Shown: in pieces, positions 17,736 through 26,380 of the stretch
How the letters are laid out: each line of letters begins with the position of its first letter
How positions within the stretch are numbered: position 1 is the first letter of the stretch
From: CAZSSM01 sp964609385
GTDB taxonomy: Bacteria; Planctomycetota; Planctomycetia; Isosphaerales; Isosphaeraceae
DNA length: 38,442 bases
NCBI GenBank assembly: GCA_964609385.1
Contig: CAZSSM010000066.1
Span: forward strand, 1-38,442
Direction of reading: 5' to 3'
The notes under the pieces: generated by a model
Databases searched by the model: none
What the model was told of the DNA's origin: nothing
Seen by the model: the letters and a program-made list of their open reading frames with translations, nothing else
Made by a program: the position numbers and the translations under genes

Positions 17736-19316
17736 ATGGTAGAGCAGCTACCGCCACGTTCGTTCGGCAAGTTCTTGTTCCAGGCTCAGCGCTCAGCGAT
17801 CATTCGAAAGCTGACCCTGCCGGCCCAAACATGGATGTATCAGGCCGGCCCGAGTAGTTTGGTCCTGTTGCTGGGGGCGGTCGTCGCTCTAATTTGGGCC
17901 AACTCACCGTTCGCTGCGACGTACAACCAGATCCTGCGAACGGAAGTCGTGGTCGATCTGGGCTTCTTCCGGATCGCCGAAGATTTCCAGCACTGGGTCA
18001 ACGACGGCCTGATGGCGATCTTCTTCTTCGTGGTTGGCTTGGAGATCAAGCGTGAGCTGGTCGAGGGCGAGTTGTCCAGCGTGCGTCGGGCGATGCTGCC
18101 GGCGGCTGCCGCCGTGGGCGGGATGATCGTGCCAGCGACGCTCTACGCGGTTCTGAACTACAACGATCCCGATGCAGCCCGTGGCTGGGGGATCCCGATG
18201 GCCACCGACATCGCCTTCGCCCTGGGGGTGCTCTCGCTGCTCTCCAAGCGAGTCCCCAGCTCTCTCCGGATCTTCCTGCTGGCCTTGGCGATCGTCGATG
18301 ACATCGGGGCCATCGGGGTCATCGCGGTCTTCTACACCGAGTCGCTCGACATCGCCGCCTTAATTTGGGCCGGGGTGTTCCTGGCGATCTTCGGTGTGAT
18401 GCGACGGATCGGTGTGATTCAATTCCTGCCCTACTTCATCGTCGGGCTGATGACCTGGGCGGCGGTCTACAAGTCAGGGGTGCACGCCACGATCGCCGGG
18501 GTGATGCTCGGCTTCATCACCCCGCTCAAGTCGAGCTACAGCCAGGAGTCTTTCGCCGACTGCGCCGAGGAACTGCTCCGTGAGCTTCGTCATGCGTTGC
18601 AGTCCCACGACGAGGCCAAGGCGGAGGCTCTGATCGGCCAGTTCGAGGACCTCGGCCGGGCCAGCGAATCGCCCCTGGACCGCCTCAGTCGGATCCTCCA
18701 CCTCTGGTCGGTCTACTTTGTCCTGCCGCTCTTCGCGTTGGCGAATGCCGGGGTGGCCATCTCGGCCGACAGCCTCGGTGCCGCCTTCACCAGCACGGTC
18801 ACCTGGGGAATCCTGCTGGGCCTCCTGGTCGGCAAAACGATCGGGATCACTCTCTTCACCAAGCTGGCCACTGTCACCGGACTGGCCGAACTGCCCAAAC
18901 GGACCACCTTGACGCAAATCATCGGGATTGGCCTGATTGGGGGCGTCGGCTTTACCGTCGCCTTGTTCATCAACGATCTGGCGTTCCGCTCCGGCGGGCA
19001 CGGGCCTCACGGCGGGCACGGATCCGAGGGCGCCTCGACGGTCGAAGCTCATTCGGAGGCGGGCGACACCCCCGAAGGAACCGACGCCAGCGATCCCGGC
19101 GAGTCATCCGAGTCTGACGCGGACGACCAGCTCGAGGCGCAGGGTGGGGAATCCTCGAGCGGCTCGACGTTGGCCGACGACGGCAAGATCGGCGTGCTGA
19201 CCGGCTCGATCGTCGCCGGGCTCCTCGGATACCTCTGGTTACTGGGAACCTCTAAGCAGTCCGATGCGGACTCCGAACACGACTCGTCATCCGAGAACGA
19301 ACCGGCAATCGAATGA
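17736..19316 (+). CDS. nhaA: Na+/H+ antiporter NhaA with large periplasmic insertion
   Basis: A 526-residue NhaA. The frame opens at 17544, but AGAGGA lies just before the ATG at 17736 and the upstream residues are not NhaA-like. The protein has about 12 TM segments. The catalytic acids are present: ATDIAFALG (Asp158) and ALAIVDDIGAIG (Asp188 and Asp189), equivalent to E. coli D133, D163 and D164. Between the last two TMs (after INDLAF) there is an insertion of about 65 residues (roughly 417-482). It opens with a His/Gly cluster (GGHGPHGGHGSEG) and continues acidic and Ser-rich. By NhaA topology this loop faces the periplasm. A second acidic tail of 22 residues ends the protein. It exports Na+ or Li+ in exchange for protons. 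Confidence 0.93.
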   Translation: MVEQLPPRSFGKFLFQAQRSAIIRKLTLPAQTWMYQAGPSSLVLLLGAVVALIWANSPFAATYNQILRTEVVVDLGFFRIAEDFQHWVNDGLMAIFFFVVGLEIKRELVEGELSSVRRAMLPAAAAVGGMIVPATLYAVLNYNDPDAARGWGIPMATDIAFALGVLSLLSKRVPSSLRIFLLALAIVDDIGAIGVIAVFYTESLDIAALIWAGVFLAIFGVMRRIGVIQFLPYFIVGLMTWAAVYKSGVHATIAGVMLGFITPLKSSYSQESFADCAEELLRELRHALQSHDEAKAEALIGQFEDLGRASESPLDRLSRILHLWSVYFVLPLFALANAGVAISADSLGAAFTSTVTWGILLGLLVGKTIGITLFTKLATVTGLAELPKRTTLTQIIGIGLIGGVGFTVALFINDLAFRSGGHGPHGGHGSEGASTVEAHSEAGDTPEGTDASDPGESSESDADDQLEAQGGESSSGSTLADDGKIGVLTGSIVAGLLGYLWLLGTSKQSDADSEHDSSSENEPAIE

Positions 19317-19327
19317 CGCTCGACGGT

Positions 19328-19349
19328 GACCCGACCGAGCGATCGGGTC
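19328..19349. terminator. Small hairpin between nhaA and the kinase gene
   Basis: GACCCGA (19328-19334) pairs with TCGGGTC (19343-19349), loop 8 nt, 11 bases after the nhaA stop. There is no U-tract, so it is a weak terminator candidate between two convergent genes. Confidence 0.35.
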
Positions 19350-19440
19350 CCGCCACGCTGGGATAACGCCGAGTCGTTCCCTCGAAGAAAGGCGTCCGGT
19401 CAAGCTGCTTGTCCTGATCTGAGCAGCCGATCGGGCTCGG

Positions 19441-20802
19441 TCAGAGCTGGGAGAACAGCAGCACGACGAGCCCGATCAGTCCCACGACGACGAACGCAGC
19501 GATCAGGATCATGAGGATCCGACGGTCGCTTGCAGGACGCGCATGGGTCGGCTGGGCTCCGAGATCGATCGGGGGGAATGGGCCACGCGTCGACTCGGCG
19601 TCGAGGTCGATCTGGGGAAAGACGTCGTCGTCCTGCGTCTCCGAAGAGGCTCGGGCCGTCGAAGGCCGCCGTCCGGATCCCGAGATCGACTCCAACTCAG
19701 CGGTCTTAAGGGAGATCTCGGGCCGCCCGGGCGTTGGATCAAAAGGCTCGGGAGTCTGAATTTGATCCAAAGGAACCGGTCCTGAGCTGAGGTCCTGCAA
19801 CGCCTTGGCCACCTCGATGGGATGCTGATAGCGGTCAGCCGGCGCCTTCTGAAGCATCCGTCGCACGACCGCATCGAGATCGGGCGAGCAATCGGGGATC
19901 AAGTTGACCAAAGGTGTCGGGTCAACCCGCTGGTGGGCCAGCAGGATCTCGGCCATCGTCGAGGCCGGGAACGGCGGATGTCCCGCGATCATGTGGAACA
20001 ACGAGCAGCCCAACGAATAGATGTCGCTGCGGATGTCCAGCGCGCGGGAACTCCAAGCCTGTTCCGGAGAGAGGTAATCAAAGGTCCCGATCGTCGAGCC
20101 CTCGCGGGTCAGTTCGTGGGGATCTCCTACCTCGATGGCCAACCCGAAGTCGGTCAGTTTGGCCACGCCGGCCCGGGTCACGAGGATGTTGGAAGGATTC
20201 ACGTCGCGGTGTAGCAGCTCGCGCTCCAACAAATGATCAAGTCCTAGGGCGATCTGGCGGGCGAACTCCGCGGCGATCTCGGGAGGAAGTCGACCGTGCT
20301 TCTTGATCAGGCCGGCCAGAGGCGTGCCGTCTATGTACTCCATGACCAAGAAGCGAACCCCATTGAGTTCTCCGTCGTTGTAAATGCGGACCAGATTCTC
20401 ATGCTGAAGCTGGGCCGCGATCTTGATCTCACGTTCGAAGCGTGCGAGACCCTGGGGGGTCTGCTGTCGAGTTCGCAGCAGAAACTTCAGCGCCACCGTC
20501 CGGTCGAGCCGATGATCCAGGGCCAAGAAGACCCGACCAGTGCTGCCCTGGCCGAGCAGGTCACGCAACTCATAGCGATCGGCCCGCAGCCCCTTCCAGC
20601 GGCCTTGAAGTAATTGTTGAGCTTGCCAGGGTGTCAGGCTTTCGTCTTTGATCGCGATTTTCGCCAATCGACGGTCTGCTGCGTTTTGAGGCGCTCGCTT
20701 TTCTAACGGAATCTGGTTCCAATATCTGCGTAGGCGTGCCTCATCCAAAAGACCGCTCCGCAGCGCGGCTCGCCAGAATTGCGAGGCCTCGGGATCACCC
20801 AT
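19441..20802 (-). CDS. Hanks-type Ser/Thr protein kinase with C-terminal membrane anchor
   Basis: A 453-residue protein kinase. An N-terminal helical segment (residues 1-75) is of the type common in planctomycete kinases. The kinase domain runs from about 76 to 345: glycine loop LLGQGSTGRVFLA, Lys106 in VALKFL, HRDVNPSN with Asp200 and Asn205, DFG with Asp218, and SPEQA in place of APE. All catalytic residues are present. A disordered Pro/Asp/Ser-rich linker follows, and a single TM (about 430-450, ILMILIAAFVVVGLIGLVVLL) ends the protein. The kinase domain should be cytoplasmic with almost nothing outside, so it is unlikely to sense external ligands by a C-terminal receptor domain. It is divergent from the second PEP-CTERM gene. 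Confidence 0.93.
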   Translation of the reverse strand: MGDPEASQFWRAALRSGLLDEARLRRYWNQIPLEKRAPQNAADRRLAKIAIKDESLTPWQAQQLLQGRWKGLRADRYELRDLLGQGSTGRVFLALDHRLDRTVALKFLLRTRQQTPQGLARFEREIKIAAQLQHENLVRIYNDGELNGVRFLVMEYIDGTPLAGLIKKHGRLPPEIAAEFARQIALGLDHLLERELLHRDVNPSNILVTRAGVAKLTDFGLAIEVGDPHELTREGSTIGTFDYLSPEQAWSSRALDIRSDIYSLGCSLFHMIAGHPPFPASTMAEILLAHQRVDPTPLVNLIPDCSPDLDAVVRRMLQKAPADRYQHPIEVAKALQDLSSGPVPLDQIQTPEPFDPTPGRPEISLKTAELESISGSGRRPSTARASSETQDDDVFPQIDLDAESTRGPFPPIDLGAQPTHARPASDRRILMILIAAFVVVGLIGLVVLLFSQL

Positions 20803-20900
20803 GTCTCAACCCCAGGGGACGACCACCACTGCGTGCCCCCTGAACGACTCCGCAACGACCCGTTAGGCACGTCCTCAGGACCATATACAAGTCTAGCATA

Positions 20901-20928
20901 CCGGTCTCGACCCCCCGGTCTCGACCCC
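20901..20928. repeat. Tandem 14-bp direct repeat
   Basis: CCGGTCTCGACCCC occurs twice head to tail with no mismatch. The second copy runs into a hairpin (20925-20940). It lies about 100 bases upstream of the kinase start, so it could be a regulatory site or a simple duplication. Confidence 0.7.
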
Positions 20929-21067
20929 GTCGTGACGGGGAGTCTCACGAAATCCCCAACGCATCCTGAGAACAGCGCCGGCCATGCCCGATCGAGCACA
21001 CCTTATGCTTCAATAGACTCAAGATCCTCACCGTGAAGCACACAGGCAACAGAACAGGAAATCGCTC

Positions 21068-21097
21068 TTGAGATCGGAACGTCCAATCCACGATAGT
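21068..21097 (+). promoter_or_regulatory. Candidate promoter for the second PEP-CTERM gene
   Basis: TTGAGA (21068-21073) and GATAGT (21092-21097) with an 18-bp spacer, about 80 bases before the chosen ATG. Both boxes match sigma-70 consensus at four or more positions. Not tested. Confidence 0.3.
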
Positions 21098-21175
21098 GTG
21101 CTCCGATGATCTTCTGACTTCAAGCCGATTCGCATGATCGGCCCATTTCCCTCCCAGAGACTGGATCTGCCCATC

Positions 21176-21820
21176 ATGAAATGCATCCCGCTCGGCCTCA
21201 GTCTGGCGATTTGCCTGATGGCCGCGACCTCCCAGGCCAGCCCGTTTTTGACCCTCGACTTCGAAGAGATTGTGATTCCCGGTGATAACGTCGTGTTCCT
21301 GGATTCGTTCCAGGACGAGGGGTTCAGCCTCACGGCTGTGGATGCCCTGGGAACCACCAAAGGATTCAACGCCAACGGATCCAGCTCGGTCTTCTTCGCC
21401 GGCTCGCAGGCGCTGGCCGCGTTGTCGCCCTTCGGAACAACCGATGCACCGACGACGATCAGCCTGGTTCGCGACAACGGTAATCCGTTTTCGGTCCTTC
21501 AAATCGATTTGGCACGGAACTTCTCCTTCGACCCTGCGCCAACGGTCACCTTCACCGGCACTCTGGCTGACGCATCGACCGTCGAGCAAACCTTCGAAGT
21601 GACCGTGGACGTCGGCGTGGCCGCGTTCCAGACCTTCACCTTCTCTGATGATTTCCGGGAGATCGTCTCGCTGAGCTGGGAGCAGCCGGTCTTGGCCGAG
21701 GGCCTACACCAGTTCGATAACGTCCGCCTGTTGATTCCCGAACCAACCGGACTGACTTCGCTCGCGATAGCCGGCCTGGTCACCGGATTGGTAGCGGCCC
21801 GCCGCCGTTGGGGTCGGTAA
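21176..21820 (+). CDS. PEP-CTERM sorting-domain protein
   Basis: A 214-residue exported protein. I choose the ATG at 21176, which begins a good signal peptide (MKCIPLGLSLAICLMAATSQAS); the frame is open from 21134 but adds only non-signal residues. The mature part is a beta-rich domain beginning FLTLDFEEI, with a GFSLTAVDALG segment that resembles bacterial surface beta-sandwich domains. The C terminus is a PEP-CTERM signal: IPEPTGLTSLAIAGL, a hydrophobic helix, then ARRRWGR. No enzyme motif is visible. A terminator-like hairpin follows at 21850. It is unrelated in sequence to the PEP-CTERM protein at 15808 apart from the sorting signal. Confidence 0.85.
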   Translation: MKCIPLGLSLAICLMAATSQASPFLTLDFEEIVIPGDNVVFLDSFQDEGFSLTAVDALGTTKGFNANGSSSVFFAGSQALAALSPFGTTDAPTTISLVRDNGNPFSVLQIDLARNFSFDPAPTVTFTGTLADASTVEQTFEVTVDVGVAAFQTFTFSDDFREIVSLSWEQPVLAEGLHQFDNVRLLIPEPTGLTSLAIAGLVTGLVAARRRWGR

Positions 21821-21849
21821 GCGGAGTGGCCTCCAAAACCGGTTTTTCG

Positions 21850-21874
21850 GCATGTCCCGGGAAATGGGGCATGC
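21850..21874 (+). terminator. Intrinsic terminator after the PEP-CTERM gene
   Basis: GCATGTCCC (21850-21858) pairs with GGGGCATGC (21866-21874) with one G-U pair and a 7-nt loop, and a T-rich run (TTTGATTGTTCTT) follows. It begins 30 bases after the stop codon. Confidence 0.72.
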
Positions 21875-21952
21875 TTTGATTGTTCTTGGGGGCGTTCCTC
21901 AGCCGACGAATCAGCCTCTCATCCCCTGATCTGATCCTCATGAGGGTAGTCG

Positions 21953-23350
21953 ATGATCTCGGTCATCTGTGCTTGCGGCGGCGAGTTCTGGGTTCGTGAT
22001 CGCCTAGCCGGCCGGGTCGCTCGCTGCCCGTCGTGCGAGAAGGCGATGATGGTCCCGCCGGCCGAGGCAGTCCGGGCGCTGATGACCCCGCAACCCTGCT
22101 CTTGTGGGGAGATCTTTTGGTCGTCGAGTTGGCGGGAAGGCAAGCGGAGTAAGTGCCCGATTTGCAGCCAGGGGATCCCCTCTCCGACACCGGCGACCTC
22201 GGAAGACGCCTCGCCACACCGATTCGATTCGACCGCCCCCAGCGCCATACCTCAAGACGATTCCACCACCGTGATCATCCCGGGGCGTGGACCGGCTCGA
22301 ACGTCGAAGGCCTCGAGGACCGCATCGCCCCCAGAGTCACGTGAGTCGACCAAGCCGACCAAACGACGACCGGCGGTAATCATCGCTGGCATTTTCGTGG
22401 TGATCTTGGTGGCAATCGGCTCCAAGCTCGATCCCTGGCCACCATCGGACCCGCCCAACAAGCAACTGCCACCCGTCGGGGAACGCACCGGTGGCCTCGA
22501 CACGGGCAAGGGACCGGAGACCAACAAGGCAGGGGCCATCCCAGATGTGGGAGCCCGCAACGATAATCCTCCAGAAGTTGGAGCGGGAGCAGCCAGGGGC
22601 GACCAGGCGGCCCTCCCTGCTGTCGCCGCTAAGCCCCAGCTTCGCTTGATCGTGCCTGCTTACTTCTATCCGGCCGATGTGGGTCGAGAGAGCTGGGATC
22701 GCCTGATTAACGCCGCCAGCCGCGTGCCGGTCGTGGCGATCGTCAACCCGGCGAGTGGTCCCGGAGACCTGATCGATCCGGCCTATCAAGAGATCATCCG
22801 AATTGCCACCGCCCATGGTGTGACTCCCATCGGGTATGTCTACACTAACTACGGCAACAATCCAATCAATCAAACCCAAGCCGATATCAAGCGTTGGGTC
22901 GACTTCTATCCTGAGATCGGCGGGTTCTTCCTCGACGCCCAAGCCTCAAGCGTTGAGCAGCTCCCGTACTATTCCGAACTCCGCGACTACATCAAGCAAC
23001 AGCGTCCGAAGGCGTTGATCGTGTCCAATCCAGGGACCATCTGCGACCGGGACTACATCGACCAGTCGGTCGCCGACGTCATCGTCTTCTTTGAGAACCT
23101 CGACGGCTTCGAGGCGTTCGATCTGCCCGAGTGGCGGCGCGACGTTCCCGCGGAGCGATTCGCTGTGTTGCCCTACAACACACCGACGGTCGAGTCCATG
23201 AAGCGTCGGCTCGGATTAACAGTCATCAGAAACTTGGGGTACGTTTACATCACCGACGGCACCCTGCCCGATCCCTATGGCACACTGCCCTCGTATTGGG
23301 ACGAAGAAGTCGACGCCATTCAGGCGATCAACGAGCACCGGACCCCGTGA
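21953..23350 (+). CDS. Zinc-ribbon / TM / spherulin-4-like fusion protein
   Basis: A 465-residue three-part protein. Residues 1-75 hold two zinc-ribbon-like modules: Cys6, Cys8, Cys25, Cys28 and Cys49, Cys51, Cys68, Cys71, each as CxCG then CPxC. A Pro/Ser/Thr-rich linker leads to one TM segment (about 141-156, AVIIAGIFVVILVAIG) preceded by basic residues, so the ribbons should be cytoplasmic. A second disordered linker leads to a domain from about 232 to 462 (LRLIVPAYFYPAD, then VPVVAIVNPASGPGD, GYVYTNYG and GFFLDAQ). This domain matches the spherulin-4/cell-surface family, which has a TIM-barrel fold related to glycoside hydrolases. FFLDAQ carries the likely catalytic-position Asp. GAGG precedes the ATG. 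The substrate is unknown. Confidence 0.75.
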   Translation: MISVICACGGEFWVRDRLAGRVARCPSCEKAMMVPPAEAVRALMTPQPCSCGEIFWSSSWREGKRSKCPICSQGIPSPTPATSEDASPHRFDSTAPSAIPQDDSTTVIIPGRGPARTSKASRTASPPESRESTKPTKRRPAVIIAGIFVVILVAIGSKLDPWPPSDPPNKQLPPVGERTGGLDTGKGPETNKAGAIPDVGARNDNPPEVGAGAARGDQAALPAVAAKPQLRLIVPAYFYPADVGRESWDRLINAASRVPVVAIVNPASGPGDLIDPAYQEIIRIATAHGVTPIGYVYTNYGNNPINQTQADIKRWVDFYPEIGGFFLDAQASSVEQLPYYSELRDYIKQQRPKALIVSNPGTICDRDYIDQSVADVIVFFENLDGFEAFDLPEWRRDVPAERFAVLPYNTPTVESMKRRLGLTVIRNLGYVYITDGTLPDPYGTLPSYWDEEVDAIQAINEHRTP

Positions 23351-23826
23351 TCGGCCTCTTTGCGTGTCTTCTGCCCTCTGGATTTGGTGTTTGTGCCCAG
23401 GCAAGAAGATTCCGCGAAGAATCAGCCGTCAATAATCAATCAACGGGTTCGATCCTCCTTCGACTTTCGGCCCATGGCTTTCCGGCCTTTTGAGCCACTC
23501 GATGCGGGGGCTCAGCCGTTACAATCCGAACCGATTTTCCCCGAGAGCGCATGCGGGAACGCCCAGGCCGATCACATGAAAATCGGCCGGCATCTCGATC
23601 CGTAAGATACCGGATTGCCAAAGAGTTTCCGCTCTTCGCGGATGTGCAGACCCGTCTTCGGTCCGGATCCGCTCCGGCGCCCCGTGTCGCGCGGATCGTC
23701 GATCGACTCGGACGATGCTTCGACGAGGATCTCGCCCTCGACCAGCCCCACGGATGATGGGCCGGAGGCGAGATTCGGTCGGTCGTGCGGCCGATCGCCC
23801 GGCGATCCTCCAGGGCGCCGGCGTTT
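23351..23826. other. Intergenic region between convergent genes, no clear content
   Basis: 476 bases between the spherulin-4-like gene (plus) and the HTH/membrane gene (minus). Overlapping short frames are present but have no ribosome-binding sites or domains. I see no hairpin strong enough to call a terminator. Confidence 0.4.
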
Positions 23827-24768
23827 TCATTCCCGCTGAGGCAGCATGCGACCCGTCAACGCAATCGCCCCGAGACTCTGCAACCCATACGACCTCAGAA
23901 GCCCTGACGGCGGTGTCCATCGTTCAGCCCACCCACTGGGGGGTGGGCATATGTCGACTCCTCGGCCTCGGAGCGCGATCAGGCCGGCCCGCCACCGGTA
24001 GGCTAGGCGGACCATCCCACGGATCGCTCCCATCAGGGCATATCCTGCCGAGACGACAGGAATCATCAACAGAACCAGCAGGACGACCACCACCTGGATG
24101 GCCAAGATCGCCAACCCGACCGCGATGACCGCGAGATCCAATCCGATCGTCGAATCGCGATGACGTGCGATCTCCTTGATCTCAACAGGCTCCGGCAGCG
24201 TGTCCTGGCTTGATTCGCCGTCACCTCTAACAGACCGAGGCGGCTCAGGCTCTCGGTCCGTTCGCGTCTGCCGAGGGGTCTCATAGACCCAGGGGGGTCG
24301 CGAGCCGATGACGATCTCGATCGGCGCCTCCTCCACAACCAACCAGACCAGTGGAGGGTGATCCGCAGGCCGGTTCCGTCCGGCCCGTCGCTGTTCGCTT
24401 CGGGGTCGTGGAAGAGCCTGGGGTTCCGGCTCGTTCGTCGCGCGATCGTTGAGATCACGGGCCTGATCGGCATACTCCAAGGCCTTGATGACGGCTTCAA
24501 AGAAGCGGCAATGCAGGTCCTCCTCCTCGGATTCGAGGTAGGCTGCCTCGCCGAGAGCCAACCAATGCTTCAGGGTCGGGGCGTTGACCCCCACCGCGAT
24601 GCATGCCAGATCCATCGGTTGACCGGCTCGGATCGCCGCGCAGATGCGTCTGGTGATAACCCGATTAGGAGCCGCGACATCCATCCCGAATGACCCCGAC
24701 GACCATAGCGATCCCAACGCGAGCCCGGCCGCTTCGTCGCGTTCCGCGTGACTCGCCCTGGATAGCAT
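23827..24768 (-). CDS. Hypothetical protein: terminase-small-subunit-like HTH plus membrane segments
   Basis: A 313-residue protein of unknown function. Residues about 35-105 read RVITRRICAAIRAGQPMDLA, then GVNAPTLKHWLALGEAAY and a helical tail. This is the pattern of the N-terminal helix-turn-helix found in phage terminase small subunits and related DNA-binding proteins. A disordered Arg/Pro-rich linker follows. From about 208 there are two adjacent hydrophobic stretches (LDLAVIAVGLAILAIQVVVV and LLVLLMIPVVSAGYALMGAI) that should be membrane spanning. The C-terminal tail is short and polar. The ATG at 24768 has no clear ribosome-binding site; a second ATG at 24684 (MDVAAPNR) is also possible. 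No phage genes are nearby, so a membrane-tethered DNA-binding protein is the cautious reading. Confidence 0.6.
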   Translation of the reverse strand: MLSRASHAERDEAAGLALGSLWSSGSFGMDVAAPNRVITRRICAAIRAGQPMDLACIAVGVNAPTLKHWLALGEAAYLESEEEDLHCRFFEAVIKALEYADQARDLNDRATNEPEPQALPRPRSEQRRAGRNRPADHPPLVWLVVEEAPIEIVIGSRPPWVYETPRQTRTDREPEPPRSVRGDGESSQDTLPEPVEIKEIARHRDSTIGLDLAVIAVGLAILAIQVVVVLLVLLMIPVVSAGYALMGAIRGMVRLAYRWRAGLIALRGRGVDICPPPSGWAERWTPPSGLLRSYGLQSLGAIALTGRMLPQRE

Positions 24769-24946
24769 CTGGAGATCGGGGCCGGAGGTTCATGGAATTT
24801 TCTCGGCGCGGCGGAAGGTGCGGACCGCCAGGCCCTTTCTTCGAAAAGATCGATGCGATCGATCGCGACCTTCCTCGCCAGCCAAGCGCCGTTCTGAGCA
24901 GATGAGAGCAGCATCAAGCAAAACGGCTTAATCGCAAAAGATCGAC

Positions 24947-26380
24947 TTACGAGATCGCGATCGATCTTTGTGATGTCGCGTCGGGCTGTGCTCGGAGGTC
25001 GAGGGCGCGAGCGGCAGCGGTCTGGCCGGCGAGCCAGCCGGTGCTCCAGGCGGCCTGGAAGTTGTAGCCGCCGATCCAGCCGTCGAGGTCGAGCACTTCG
25101 CCGATGATATAGAGACCAGGTCGGACACGGCTCTCCAAGGTCTTGGGGTCGACTTCGTCCAAGGGGATCCCTCCGGCGGTCACCTCGGCCTTGGCGAACC
25201 CGAGGGTGCTGGCCACCGGGACTCGGAGCGCCTTGATCGCCTCGACCAGTCGGAGCCGCTCCGCGCGACTCAGGTCCGGCCCGAGTCGGCTGGGTGGCAC
25301 GTCGGCCAGGGCCATCAACGTCGAGGCCAGCCGCTTGGGCAACCGCTCGCTGAGGATCCCCCCCACAGCGCGACGCCCGCTCCGACAAGCCGACTGCAAC
25401 TCCGCATCCCAATGCCCTCGAGCGATCCGGGGCAACGCGTCGATCCGCAGGTCAGGCAACCGCGAGGCCTCCGGCCCCGAGTTCGGGCCGGAGTTTGGCC
25501 CCTCGATAGCGCGGCTGACATCAAGGATCGCCGGACCGCTCAAACCAACATGGGTGAAGAGGACCGACTCGATCCGCTCGGCCAGTGGTTTGTCGCTCTC
25601 CGGCGCGACGACCTCGATCCGCGCCGACTCGAGCGTCAAGCCCGCCAGTTCGGCGACCCAACCGGCCTCGACCCGGAGTGGGACCAGCGACGGTCGGGTC
25701 GGCAGGACGTTGTGGCCGAGTCGGCGAGCCAGGTCATAGCCGTCGCCGGTTGTCCCACAACCGGGGTAGGACCGGCCTCCAGTGGCCAGGATCACGCCGG
25801 TCGCGTCGAACACGAGTCCGGATTCGGGGCCCGTGGCGACTCGGAATCGGCCACACTCGTCGTGTTGAGACAGCTCCACGACCGGAGCCCGCGTGATCAG
25901 CCGAGTCCCGACGCGTTCGAGGCGTCCCAGCAGGGCACGTTGCACGTCGAGGGCGCGATTGCTGACAGGGAAAACCTTGCCGTTGGCCTCGACCTTAGTG
26001 GGAACCCCCTCGTCCTCGATGAGCCGGATCGTCTCGGCGGCACCATGGGCACGGAGCGATGGTCCGAGGAACCGGCCTGCGGCCCCAAATGCCTGTTGAA
26101 TGCTCCGAGCACCGAGGCCCGAGTTGATGTCGTACGCGGGATCGACTCCCCCCGAAACGAGGTCGAGTTCGTACTCATGAAGTCCGCGTGCGTTGGTGAT
26201 GTTGCAGCGCGTCCCGCCGGACATCAGGATCTTGACGCCAGCCTTGCGGTTCTTCTCCAGGACGACCACCGACGCGCCCGACTCGGCCGCCGCAATCCCA
26301 GCCATCAGGCCCGCTGCGCCGCCGCCGAGCACCGCCACGTCGACGCGCATCGCGTCCGAGGCCATCGCCGATCCGCTCAC
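24947..26380 (-). CDS. BaiN/RdsA-type NAD(P)/FAD-dependent flavoprotein (HI0933-like)
   Basis: A 477-residue flavoprotein. The N-terminal dinucleotide motif VAVLGGGAAGLMAGIAAAESG is followed by the family signature KILMSGGTRCNITNA. GVILATGGRSYPGCGTTGDGY is the second conserved segment, and the C-terminal GLYIIGEVLDLDGWIGGYNFQAAWSTG closes the FAD site. This is the HI0933-like family that includes BaiN; the physiological substrate of most members is unknown. The ATG overlaps the stop of the upstream antiporter gene by 4 bp (ATGA), so the two are translationally coupled. A short gap of about 180 bases separates it from the HTH/membrane gene downstream. Confidence 0.9.
   Translation of the reverse strand: MSGSAMASDAMRVDVAVLGGGAAGLMAGIAAAESGASVVVLEKNRKAGVKILMSGGTRCNITNARGLHEYELDLVSGGVDPAYDINSGLGARSIQQAFGAAGRFLGPSLRAHGAAETIRLIEDEGVPTKVEANGKVFPVSNRALDVQRALLGRLERVGTRLITRAPVVELSQHDECGRFRVATGPESGLVFDATGVILATGGRSYPGCGTTGDGYDLARRLGHNVLPTRPSLVPLRVEAGWVAELAGLTLESARIEVVAPESDKPLAERIESVLFTHVGLSGPAILDVSRAIEGPNSGPNSGPEASRLPDLRIDALPRIARGHWDAELQSACRSGRRAVGGILSERLPKRLASTLMALADVPPSRLGPDLSRAERLRLVEAIKALRVPVASTLGFAKAEVTAGGIPLDEVDPKTLESRVRPGLYIIGEVLDLDGWIGGYNFQAAWSTGWLAGQTAAARALDLRAQPDATSQRSIAIS

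Larger units (their letters stand above)
20803..21175. other. Divergent intergenic region with tandem 14-bp repeat and hairpin
   Basis: This 373-base region separates the kinase gene (minus) from the second PEP-CTERM gene (plus). It contains two back-to-back copies of CCGGTCTCGACCCC (20901-20914 and 20915-20928). A hairpin CCCCGT/ACGGGG (20925-20940) overlaps the second copy. On the plus side TTGAGA (21068) and GATAGT (21092) form a possible promoter. No gene or RNA is recognisable. Confidence 0.5.

Noticed and set aside
23430..23460. tRNA-like T-loop string GGTTCGATCC
   Set aside because: The flanking bases do not form a T stem, and no anticodon or acceptor arm can be drawn around it.
23927..23948. 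GCCCACCC/GGGTGGGC hairpin as a terminator
   Set aside because: It falls inside the coding region of the HTH/membrane protein and has no T-run; a coding coincidence is likely.
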